DNA of 64,000 nt from Naematelia aurantialba (Eukaryota; Basidiomycota; Tremellomycetes; Tremellales; Naemateliaceae): assembly GCA_021527695.1 (NCBI GenBank), contig JAKFAO010000010.1, forward strand, positions 682,001-746,000, read 5' to 3'. The notes beneath the pieces were generated by a model that saw only the letters and a list, made by a program, of their open reading frames with translations, made no database searches and was not told the origin of the DNA. The translations under genes were made by a program, and so were the position numbers. Positions 11,373-21,064 of the stretch are shown here, piece after piece. Position 1 is the stretch's first letter, and every line of letters begins with the position of its first letter.

Positions 11373-13578
11373 TTAAATCCTATACGGCTCCCGCGACCCT
11401 GCTCCCACGACCGCATCCGCCTCTACCTCGACCCTCAACTCTGGGCCGATCAGCCTCGCGCCCGCGACACACGTATTCGCCGGCCGGACGCCTTCCCGCC
11501 CAAACACCCGTCCGTGGACCCTACACGCCTCCAGGCAGTCGGCGGCGTCGACGAGGAACACGCGCGTGCGCACCACGTCTCGCAACGAGCTCCCGAGCGC
11601 GTGGAGTGCGCCCGCGACGATATCGAGTGCGACGGTCGTTTGGGCCGCCACCGAGCTGCCGCCCGATACGCGCCCCGAGGGCAGGAGGCGCGCCGTCGTC
11701 CCGGACACGCAGAGCGCCGTGCCTACGCGCACGGCGCGGCAGTATCCCTAAGAGAGTGTCAGCGATTGACGGTTGTTGGTTTCCTGGAGGGAATCTGGCG
11801 GCCTCTTGTGTGTAATGCCAGAGTGGGCGGAAGAGCTGGTGTGGTGGAACACAAGGAACAAGCGCCAGCAATAAACACCAGCAACAAGCACCAGCAACAA
11901 GCACCAGCACAAGCAACACGTTCAATGGGATTCTGACGTCGACGGACTCACAGCAATCGGCTCCCAGGGAGACCCCGAAGAATACTCGACCCGGCGGCCC
12001 AACTCGATCGCCTCTTCCAATTTCGATCGCTTCTCGTCCTCGGGCGAGAGATGGTCCGACAAGTCTCCTGTGGCCGTAAGGAATGGCGGCCGCCTGTACT
12101 CGTCTCCGCAGTCGCCGGGCAGATCCACCAGCCCCTCTTGTGCGTCCGCAATGGCCTGCCTGTCGGCGCCGTCGAGCTGCAGGCTGAAGACGCCGAGGTT
12201 GGACGACGCGTAGTGTGCGGTGTTGGGGCCGAGGCGGGAGCCGAGGATGGCTGCTGCTACCCCCGGCAGATCGAGGACGTATCGCGTCGCCACGGTGGAG
12301 ATGGGCACGGCATGTTTCTTGGCTATCTCGTGCAGGATGCTCAATACGCCCTGGAACGCCCCCCACCCGCCTGCTGACCGTCAGCTCTGCACCCAAAGGC
12401 AGGGCAGCCCTGGCATGTGTCGAAGATACAAGAGAACGGGGCTGGCGGAAAATAGGACGGGCGAAGAACAAGAAGGCGGGGGGAAGAGGACAGGGAGTGC
12501 ACGTACCGGCAGCATCGATGAACCGTTTATACTTTTTCAGACTCCAATTATCCAGCTCCTCGTCGCCAGGCTCCCCCGACCCACTTTTCACTAACGAACC
12601 CACCCAACAGCGTTCCGTACGCCAGCAGCTGCACCCCATTCGCAACACACCACTCTGCCATGCCATGACGGTGCGCGCGGCGGTCGAGCACCGAGATGGA
12701 GACTTGGTTAGTGGCGATTCTGAATCCAGACGCGTGGAGGACCTCGAGGTGTGCGAGGTCGGTGTTGGTCAGGCCGAGGTGGATGATCTTGCCGCGTGTT
12801 TGCAGGGTGGAGAGGTACTCAATGTTTGATCTGCACATTAGGTCTATTCACATGGAGACGATAACATGGATAGCTCTACTGGAATGGCAGCCGCAATCGG
12901 CAAGCTCGAGTGCTCGATAGTGAGAAATGGCAGGGAGGGTTTGCTGAGAGTGGACGGAGCGTGTCGAGAGAGGGACGGAGCGTGGGAATGAATGGTACTG
13001 AAAGCAAGACCCACAGGTACGACATGTCCGTATAGTCCCAAATATGAAACTGTAGCAAATCAATCGCCCGACCCCCCATACGCTGCATGGCGAGATCCAC
13101 CGCGGCCGCAGCGACTTGGGGGCTGGTCGGTCCCGGCGCGGGACACCATTTTGTGAATGCCTGGACTGGTATCGCCTGGCCACTGTCCGATGCCTTGTAT
13201 GTTCCGACTACTTCCTCTGCCGGCTACATGAGCCACCATGAGCGTTGAACTAGAGTCCGCGGTACCAAACGTTGAACCGCTTCAGTTACATTCGGACTCA
13301 CGCCGTAATCTAGAGATACAGACGCGAGGTCAACAATGCCGACAGTGAGCGCTCCATGCTCGGCCATGGAACGGGGAGAGAAGGTACCCACGATCAGCCA
13401 TATCGAATCCCGTCAGTCCGCGTTCAGCCAGCCCCCGCATCTCCAGTGCGCAAGCCCCCACATCGACAGCCGCGTCGTGCCCCCCTGCCAGCTGCCACAA
13501 CCCCGTCAGCAGCCGGGGTATCCGCAGGGGATGGGCGCTGTCCGGCTGGAGGGTGGTCGTCTCGATCGACCTCAGCAT
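11373..13578 (-). CDS. Aldo/keto reductase fused to a RidA/YjgF domain (apparent one-base frameshift)
   Basis: N-terminal NADPH-dependent aldo/keto reductase and C-terminal Rid (YjgF/YER057c/UK114) trimerising domain in one gene. ATG at 13578 (MLRSIETTTL). Seen: PRLLTGLWQLAGG, catalytic Asp in FDMAD, Tyr in HYG, Lys in FTKWCP, His in LLQFHIWDY, HLGLTNTD, LLAYGTLLGGFVSEKW, NWSLKKYKRFIDA and ATRYVLDLPGVAAAILGSRLG. After YSSGSPWEPIA an intron leads to the Rid part: GYCRAVRVGTALCVSGTTAR, QTTVALDIVAGALHALG, VRTRVFLVDA and RVEVEADAVVGAG, with TAA at 11373. The catalytic-Tyr exon is only 8 nt (13302-13309). The frame breaks once, in a five-G run (12573-12577 on the + strand); four Gs would restore SEKWVGEPGDEEL. 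All four AKR residues are present. Substrate unknown. Confidence 0.85.
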
Positions 13579-13891
13579 GCTGAGACTGTCGAGATAGCCG
13601 GCCACGCCTGAGCAAGAGCGTGGTTGGGTGTTTGGATGAGGATGGACTACTGGATGTATTACTCGCCGAGCGAGTCGGAAGACAAGCGAGATAACCACGT
13701 GCTTCTGATCAGATCGAGGTGCACCGTGGGAGACCATTTCAGCAGCAACTGGACAGATTCCCCGTTGTCTGAACACTTGTCTCTCATCCAAGCGTACAAC
13801 TCCACCAACAGTAAACGACGCAAGAGTCGTTATTGTCAACTCGCCAGCACTAGTAACGTGAATCAGTCTCCGGACCCCAACAGCGTCTCAA
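13579..13891. promoter_or_regulatory. Divergent promoter region AKR-Rid / MED18
   Basis: A 313-nt gap between head-to-head starts. It contains a CACGTG palindrome (13697-13702), a generic bHLH-type E-box core. No other element recognised. Confidence 0.4.
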
Positions 13892-14973
13892 ATGTCTGGC
13901 TCTGCCCCCCTCTTACCCACCCTCCAAGCGCTGCTCCCGCCGACTCTGCTCGGACCCGTGCAGACTTCCCTCTCTCTGCAGGCCGTGCACTCGACGCAGC
14001 ATGTCCGCACGGATGTAGTGTACGTCAACTCGCAGCCCGTGGTTCCGGGCCAACAGCGGCACCTCCGTCTGCGCGTCACTCCCCGAAGCCAGGGCTACGG
14101 CAAAGCGCAGGGCTATGGCAAGGCGAACGGCAAAGCGCAGGGCAACGACAAAACGCAGGGCAACAGCCACGGAACAGAGAAGCAGAGAGACAATTTGGGA
14201 AGTAGGATCATCAAGGTGCCAGGAGGTGGAGCGGCAGAATCAGAGGACACGGTCGAGAACACAGGAGACGGAGACCACGACGCACAAGAGACGTACTCGC
14301 TGAGCTACGTGAGCATGCCGCTACAAGGCCGAGAATACGCCGGGATGGACGTCCGGGCGTGTCTCGGCGTAGCCGTGGAGGGGTACTCGCGGCGCGACGA
14401 AGTGGACGAGTTTATCACCCTCTTGGGATTCCGGTACGTCTACTGGGTGCATTGCCTCCGCTCTTCCCTAGCATGTATAGTGTGTCGATGGGAGTCTTGG
14501 GCCCCTCTCTCGCACTCCCGGGTTATTCAGAATTACAGAGATGGCGGGCTCGGCGAAGGCCCAGGAAACCGAGCTGAAGCTGACCGCCGCGGCGACACAG
14601 GAAAAGCCACACATTCACCCTCTCCGGGCACCTGTTCCACCTCCCCGTCCCCATCGCCTCGTCCCTCCCGGTCACATTAGACCTCTTCATCGCCCGCATC
14701 GTACCTCCCAATTCCAACCCAGAATCCGAACACCACCCACAACAACAACAACACCAATCACAACAGCAACAACCACACCACCAACACCAACCACACCACC
14801 CACAGCTGCCAGACGACTCGACATCCGAGCCGTACCTCGTGCTGCTGCAGCCGAGCCGGCCGGTCCCTGCCGTGGGAGCCCCCGGCGTCATTGGCCTGCA
14901 AGACATGATGCGCGTGATGCACCAGGTCGCGGCGCGTATAGATGGTGTTGACTGGACTGGTGCGAGGGCGTGA
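13892..14973 (+). CDS. MED18: Mediator complex subunit 18 (Med18/Srb5-like)
   Basis: Probable head-module subunit of the RNA polymerase II Mediator. ATG 13892 (MSGSAPLLPTLQALLPP). Exon 1 ends at 14433 and exon 2 starts at 14601; the join gives LLGFR/KSHTFTLSGHLFHLP in frame. Supporting family traits are TDVVYVNSQPVVPGQQRHL LRLR-like strand early on, YSLSYVSMPLQGREYA, VAVEGYSRRDEVDEFITLLGF (the region where Med18 proteins carry their conserved Gly-Phe/Tyr), and VTLDLFIARIV. Two low-complexity inserts are present: a Gly/Gln/Lys stretch in exon 1 (about 14085-14180) and a Gln/His/Pro stretch (about 14735-14812). The intermediate sequence 14522-14600 has no GT donor, so a middle exon is unlikely. 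Assignment rests on weak family similarity; another Mediator-type protein is the alternative. Confidence 0.62.
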
Positions 14974-15216
14974 GCGCAGAGCTGCAGCATGCCTCGACAG
15001 CATGGCTACAGATGCCGACAGCATGACTCGACAGATGCCGACAGCATGGCAGTATGACAATGCATGGCAGTATGACAATGCATGGGATGGTGTATGACAA
15101 TGATGTAACCTGAAACGAATCTGTACTTGTCGGCCTCTGCCAGTTCTAAACCAGTGGTCTGTACTGTTCTCCTCTGCCAGGTTAAACAACTGATCTGCAC
15201 TTGCGACCTCGTCCCT
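14974..15216. repeat. Short direct repeats in MED18/UBA2 convergent gap
   Basis: GCATGGCAGTATGACAAT occurs twice (about 15045-15080) and GATGCCGACAGCATG twice (about 15011-15050). No gene seen. Both 3' UTRs lie here. Confidence 0.7.
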
Positions 15217-17686
15217 CTAATCCACGACAACGACGCCACCGTCGTCAGCAGGGGTCCCATTCGCGCCTCCGATCTTGCGCCGTTTCCCCGCATCCCCATC
15301 AGTCCCCAGCGAAACGTCGCCGTCGTCCGTCCGCCCGCGTTTCGACGAGATTACAGAATGGGCCGACAAGGTCAGCGAGTCGATGATCTCCGGTTCGGGC
15401 GATGGTGAGCCTTCGGGTGCGGCTGGCGGAGCGGGACGATGAGGGATCTCCGGGCACTTGTCGGGTAACGTCAATGCAGCAGCTGCATCCGCCGCTCTGT
15501 TCAGCTATCAGCACTATGCCCGTGACTCTCCACAAAGAACGCCGTCGAGCTTTTGGAAAACTGACGGCTCGCAGATGCAGAAATGGACCGGTCGGTACTT
15601 CTCATCCTCGTCCAGGATGGTCAACATCTTGCCCCGCTCCAGACCGAGGCCCGCCAACGTTTTTTCGTAGTTGTCGTCAAAGTCTGGATCTACCAAGATC
15701 CGCCCGCCCTCAAGCACGGTGAATTCAAAATCCTGCTCGTCCAACGACGCGGCTAGCCAGTCACGGACCGCTGTCTGGACAAACTCCCCCAGTGTGCATT
15801 TGGACACATCCGTCTTGAGCGGGATGTAGACGTCGCGGCATACTGGGCATTTCGGATCCGGATTCGTTCGTTCCTGCTTGGACAGGGGTTTGGTCGGGTC
15901 CGCTTTCAGATGGGGCAATTTGATCGCGTCGTACTTTTTTTGCAGAAGGTTGATCGATTGCATCACGATGAGACCGGCGATGATGGCGTTCGTCGTCGCG
16001 ATGGCGGGGATGATGTTGCCGGCCATTTCTTCGACATGTCAGACGACAGTCGAAGGGTGTCTACGCCTACGTACCTTTGACTTGAAAGCGGGTCCGTGTG
16101 GGTATGCCATAAGCTGTTGCCCGCAGGTTTGCCGTGGCTAGAACGAAGTCTAATGTATCGTCGTCGTCCTTGTCGAACGACAGTATGATATTCGGGTGGG
16201 CAATGGCTCGTGCTGATAGCCGTCGACAGCTTTTGCTCCTTCAGCGAGGTACACAGTTTATGGCACGGAACTGACCTGTCGACGAACAGCTCCAGATTCT
16301 CCCTGAGACTCAACTCCCGCTGATCCTTCAGGACTGCCTGACCGCCATTCGACGCGGGGTCGTCCTTCTTGCCGTTCGCCTGCCCGTTCGGCTCCTTAGC
16401 CGTGGACCGAGGTGCGGGAGGGATGAAGGTCCCGTCCATGATGCCTTCGATATCAAGTGGCTTCGGCTTAACACGACCTTGAACTTTCCACATGTCTTCC
16501 ATGGCAAGGAGGCGATTAATATCATCGCCAAACACCTGTGGCAGATTAGCTCTGTTGTTAGACTGGCAGCACCGCGACACACCTTGGAGAACACCCTGGC
16601 AGGTCCATCCTCCTCTCCCAAATTCTGCCTGACTTCCCGAAATGCCGCTGCCTCTTTCTTCAAGTTCTCAATCTCCTCGGCTGATTGTCCACGTCAACTG
16701 ATGCCTGATCCAAAGCCCGCATCAACTCACCATTCTCTCCATTCGCTTGGGCTTTGTCGAGCTCCTCCGTGTCGCCCACTTCGTCGTCCTCGCCAAAGAG
16801 CTTCCTGCCGACCGTCAACTTACCGTTTACCTCTCAAATTTGGACGCTCACCCGAATAGATAGCTTTTCGCCCAAACTATGCAATGGATCGGCTCGCTAG
16901 GGGTGGAGCGGATCGTGCATACTGGAAAGGACTTTGGTGCCTGCTTTGGCACGCAGTCGAAGCACTCGGTGTGATCCTGAGGCCAACATGAGCTAGGGTC
17001 TTTCCTGGTGGCGAGCGCCTCACCCTCATCATCGGCGACACCTGTCCAAGATACCCCGCAGTACCCGATTCGATCAACGGTACCCCAGCAGCCTGACATA
17101 GACGGTTCACATGTCTTCTAGCATCTGCCCATTTCGTCAGCTTCCCACTCGTCCACGTCCAGTCGGTGTTCAGCTCACCCATATTATCCAACGCATTCAT
17201 GACCAAGCCAAATCCTTTGATCCACTCCAGATCGTTGGAGCTCTCTTTGACATTGCCGTGTCTAGCATGGATGTTGATTCCAGAAGATGGATTGAAGTGC
17301 CGCGCTGTCGCAGCGGCAACCAGCGCTTTGGGCTTTGAGATATCGGGCTTTCTGAACAGGAATTGGCGGTTGAGATTGGACAAATCGATGGTGTCCAAAT
17401 CGACCTTGCAGAGTCAACATGTGGCTATAAACCTCAAAGATCTAGATGCTCGACTCACAATTTCAATTTCAGCAAACCCAACGAGGACGAGGTTTTTCAC
17501 TGCAAATCCCATCAGCGACGAAACCAGGTGCACGAACAGGAGGGAAAGGAAGAAGTGGGCTTCATTGCGAGACTCACACAGCTCGCAGCCGATTCCACCA
17601 GCTCCCACGACGAGTATGGGCGTCTCGCGGACCTGTTTGAACAGCTCTGGGCCGAGCAGGGCTTGCGTGTGGCTAAGGCGAGCCAT
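15217..17686 (-). CDS. UBA2: SUMO-activating enzyme subunit 2 (Uba2)
   Basis: Catalytic half of the nuclear SUMO E1 heterodimer; it adenylates SUMO and holds it as a thioester. ATG at 17686 ([19 protein letters not shown]). Seen: nucleotide-binding [49 protein letters not shown] and the catalytic Cys in [20 protein letters not shown]. Downstream come [53 protein letters not shown], zinc ligands in [12 protein letters not shown], and the ubiquitin-fold domain [13 protein letters not shown]. The C-terminus carries a basic nuclear signal (GKRRKIGG) and ends in a Val/Asp tail, TAG at 15217. Exons near 15440-15530 can be joined by either a 30-nt or a roughly 51-nt intron in the same frame. Head-to-head with BRF1. 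Confidence 0.94.
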
Positions 17687-18026
17687 CGTTGCGCAGTGGT
17701 TGGAAAAGAAACAGAGGAAATCGCGTGTGGAGGTCTCGAGTATGAAGGGGAATCCTGATTACAAAGGAAATCTAATGTGATTACTTGTTAAATGGAAGAG
17801 ATAAGGTTTGTTCAATTTAGGATTTGTAATGTTCTAATCCTAACACGCGCCGTTGTCAATAAATCTTTCCATCAAGAAAAAAAGCTTGAGGGTTCGACTC
17901 ACACTTCAAGAGCCTAGACCACCGTTTCTGTCCATCTGGTTGTTTGATTGTTTCATTCCAGCTTCGGCACAGGGTAGAACATGCCTCCAGTGAGCAGTCG
18001 CGACTGATTTCTTCAGGCTACGTAGC
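17687..18026. promoter_or_regulatory. Divergent promoter region UBA2 / BRF1
   Basis: A 340-nt gap, distinctly AT-richer than its surroundings (17760-17900), with an A-run (17876-17884). No ORF. A GGTTCGACTC string at 17890 resembles a tRNA T-loop, but no tRNA fold fits around it. Confidence 0.45.
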
Positions 18027-20774
18027 ATGCTGAGACGTGCGCAGAAGGTCTGTCCGCACTGTAAAGAGTCGACGGACTTCGAGACGGACTTTTCCATCGG
18101 CGACACAGTGTATGCCATCAACACCTGTTCTCCTCGTCTCGCTCGACTGACAATCATCTTAGATGCACGCATTGTAGTGGTGTGGTCGAGTCGGGTGTGC
18201 TGGTCTCTGAGGTGGGGTTTGCAGAATCATCAGGTGGACGGGTGCATGTACAGGGCACTTTTGTCGCTCACAATGCGAGTGTGTATCTGAGCAGTCGACG
18301 CAGCATGGAGTGATGGCGAGCTAATGCTTGTCTTCAGCGGGTTTCGGAGGTTCAAGAGGTAGAGGAGGCCTTCAGAATACCGAGAACGTCAAGGCCAAGG
18401 GTATGTCCCCCTCCATCTACCGATACGACGAGGAGATTATGGCAGGATGCTGATGGGATGCACAGGCAGGGAACGGATCACCTGGCTGGCAAACTCGATG
18501 GGCATCGATTCATATATCCGCACAGGCGCCGTACGATACTTCTCCCTTGCCGTCGACAACTCGTTCACAAGAGGACGGCGGACGGAATACGTCGTGGCGA
18601 GCTGCTTGTATCTCATGTGTCGCAAGGAGAAGAGGGAGCACATGCTCATTGATTTCTCGGAACGACTCCGGGTGAATCATGTCTTTCCACTCCAGTCGCC
18701 TCTCTTCCCTCCGTCAGTCTCGTCTTCTCAGCTAAAACAGACAGGTCAACGTGTTCGAACTGGGTACGACTTACTTGAAACTCCGCAATATCCTGCACAT
18801 CAAGGCAGATGAGACCGCACTGGATCCAGCGATCTATCTCGTCCGTTTCGCGAGCCGACTGGAATTCGGCGATCAGTACACCATTGTTGCCACGGATGCC
18901 TCACGGCTCATCAAGCGGTTCCAAGCCGACTGGATGACCCTTGGCCGTCGGCCTGCAGGTGTCTGTGGAGCCTGCTTGGTGATTGCCGCGAGAATGAGCG
19001 GATTCCTCCGGACGCCCGACGAGATTGCTCAGGTGGTCAAAGTGTCGCCTACGACTGTGCGACGGCGACTGCTCGAGTTTGCGAGCACCGCCATGGCGAG
19101 CAAGACTGTGGCCGAGTGGCGGGAGCTCAAGACTACGGCTGACATTCAGTCCGCAGTGAAGGAGGAGGATCCTCCGATCGTCAAGCATCACAAGAAGATG
19201 GAGGCCAAGCGGAAAGAGGAGGAACGAAAACGGAAACGCGAGGAGATGGAGGAGAATGGGGGCGAGTACTTTGACAGCGATGAAGAGCGGGTTATGGACG
19301 AGGAGGCGGCGATTGCTGCTGCTGCGCAAGCCAATCAGCTGGCGGACGAAGAGACCGAGGACGAGGATCCCGATATCCAGGACATGTCGGCTGCAGAGTA
19401 CGCTCAAGCGCTCCGGAATGCCGCGGACAACCCAGAAGGGGAACAGGAAGAGCATAAGCATGCCCTCGCAGAGAATAGGAGGATGCGCAAGCGGGTCATC
19501 AAAGGGACCGGCGAAAGTGCCGCAGCCACGGTGGCGGAGATGACTATGATGAGTGCGGATGCAGTGTACAGGGCATTTGGGGATGACGTGGGGCTTCGTC
19601 AAGAGGATGAGCTGGTGAATGAGGACTCAAAGGAAGACACGTATCTCGAGAAGGAGGACGAGGGGGAAGATGAGGAAGACGAGGACGAAGAACAGGATAG
19701 GGAGCGGGATCGACGCCGAAAGGGAAAGAAACGAACAGTCGCTGTCGAAGTGTTTGAGGACTGGGACAACAAAGAGGCAAGTTTCCAGTACCTGAAGCGG
19801 CGATTCTTCGCACACGAGACCGCCATCTTTGGCGACACTGCATCGGGGCAGGAACACATCGAGGCCCGTATGAAGATGTGGCTTGGGAATCGTGATCCCA
19901 GATCGATTGTCCAAGAGGCGGACTTTATCCAGAATGGTTATCGACGAGCAGCGAGGTGGGCGATGGTCAAAGAGGAGGTGTTTCCTGATTTGGACGAGGA
20001 GGAGATCGATGCCATGTACGAGGTGGACGAGGCGGATTACCATGTCAGAGCAAGGCTGTTCCTCGACAAGAACGAGACGTATTTGAAGGAACAGAAGGGT
20101 GAGCGGAGCCTGGCGCCACTTCCTGCTTTCACCCTCTCCTTTCCCCCTCCCCCTTATCCCGCCTCCCCCTGTGCCCTTCCCTTCCCCCTTGCCCTTGTTG
20201 AGGCGGACGCTGATCGTCTACAGAGAAGGAGGAGCGAAAAGCAGCTGTGGCGCGTTCGAAAGGTATCGACCCTCGCAAGCCCAAAGTAAGTCCTGAGCCA
20301 TTTGTGCCTTCACCTCGTAGCCTTGTTCTCGGTGCTGATGGATGTAGTCGGCCAAGCGGAAGACCCGTAAAACACCTCAGGGCCCATCGCAAACACCTCG
20401 CGAGGCCCTGCAGAACCTGGGCGGTCTCAAGAAGTTTTCGAGTCGGATCAACTTTGACGCGCTGAAGAGTCTTGGCTTCGGCGCGGATGCTGGATTGACG
20501 AGAATGGACGAGGCGGATGATGATAAGGATGATATGGAGGAGGGAGACAAGGGTGATGAAGGGTGGGAGGGAGAGGAGGGAGAGAACGAGAAGTATGGTG
20601 AGTGGTTTCTTCCTCCCCAAGTCTTCGACTCCGCGTCGGGCCAGTCTCCTCCGGACCTCATACTCATTTCCTCATCTCGTCTCCTCGTCTTGTTTGTGTC
20701 GATATGGAGCGTGAGCTGACATTGATGCAGACGCCGAAGAGTGGCAGTACGAGGAGGGAGTAGAGTACGAGTGA
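18027..20774 (+). CDS. BRF1: TFIIIB subunit Brf1 (TFIIB-related factor for RNA polymerase III)
   Basis: Nuclear initiation factor recruiting RNA polymerase III to tRNA and 5S genes. ATG 18027 (MLRRAQK). N-terminal zinc ribbon is CPHCKESTDF, then CTHCSG after the first intron. The linker GFGGSRGRGG follows. First cyclin fold: WLANSMGI, AVRYFSLAVDNSFTRGRR, YVVASCLYLMCRKEKREHMLIDF. Second: ALDPAIYLVRFASRLEFG, VCGACLVIAARMSGFLRT, EIAQVVKVSPTTVRRRLLEF. A charged, Lys/Glu-rich C-terminal half includes the conserved Brf homology segment (FEDWDNKEASFQ region is unusual; EVDEADYHVRARLFLDKNE is typical). The final exons carry ALQNLGGLKKFSSRINFDAL and an acidic end, DAEEWQYEEGVEYE, TGA at 20772-20774. 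The big acidic exon is unbroken from about 18745 to 20097. Upstream ATG near 17980 is closed by a stop. Confidence 0.94.
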
Positions 20775-21064
20775 AGCATGGCGATCTTTGCTTGCTTGGG
20801 GCTCAGACGGGCTTTTTGTGTATCCCGTGGAGGCTGCACTATTGTATCCGAGATTCCTGTCGACATGTCTCCTTGTAGCTGGTACTTTTAGATGGCAGTC
20901 GCGGGGGATGGAAGATGTGCCATCAAACACTGTCTGTCGCCGCCACTCTGCCACGTTTTCGCCTCTGAGAATCTGAAACACACGGGGGAAAGAGTCGTGT
21001 GGAGGTGGTCCAGCGATCCAAGCGCTTTTGCTTCAGTCATTTCTATCCTGGGTGACTGGTCGAC
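20775..21064 (+). other. Intergenic between BRF1 and the orphan gene
   Basis: About 290 nt, no convincing coding signal; it should hold the BRF1 3' UTR and the promoter of the next gene in tandem orientation. Confidence 0.4.

Noticed and set aside
14522..14600. An extra middle exon in MED18
   Set aside because: There is no GT dinucleotide in this stretch to serve as donor, and all frames through it fail to reach the KSHTFTLSGHL frame.
17880..17930. GGTTCGACTC string resembling a tRNA T-loop
   Set aside because: No matching acceptor, D-arm or anticodon arm can be folded around it, and the sequence upstream is AT-rich promoter-like DNA.
18901..19602. Minus-strand ORF of 233 codons
   Set aside because: Antisense to the unbroken conserved Brf1 exon; composition follows the codon pattern of BRF1.
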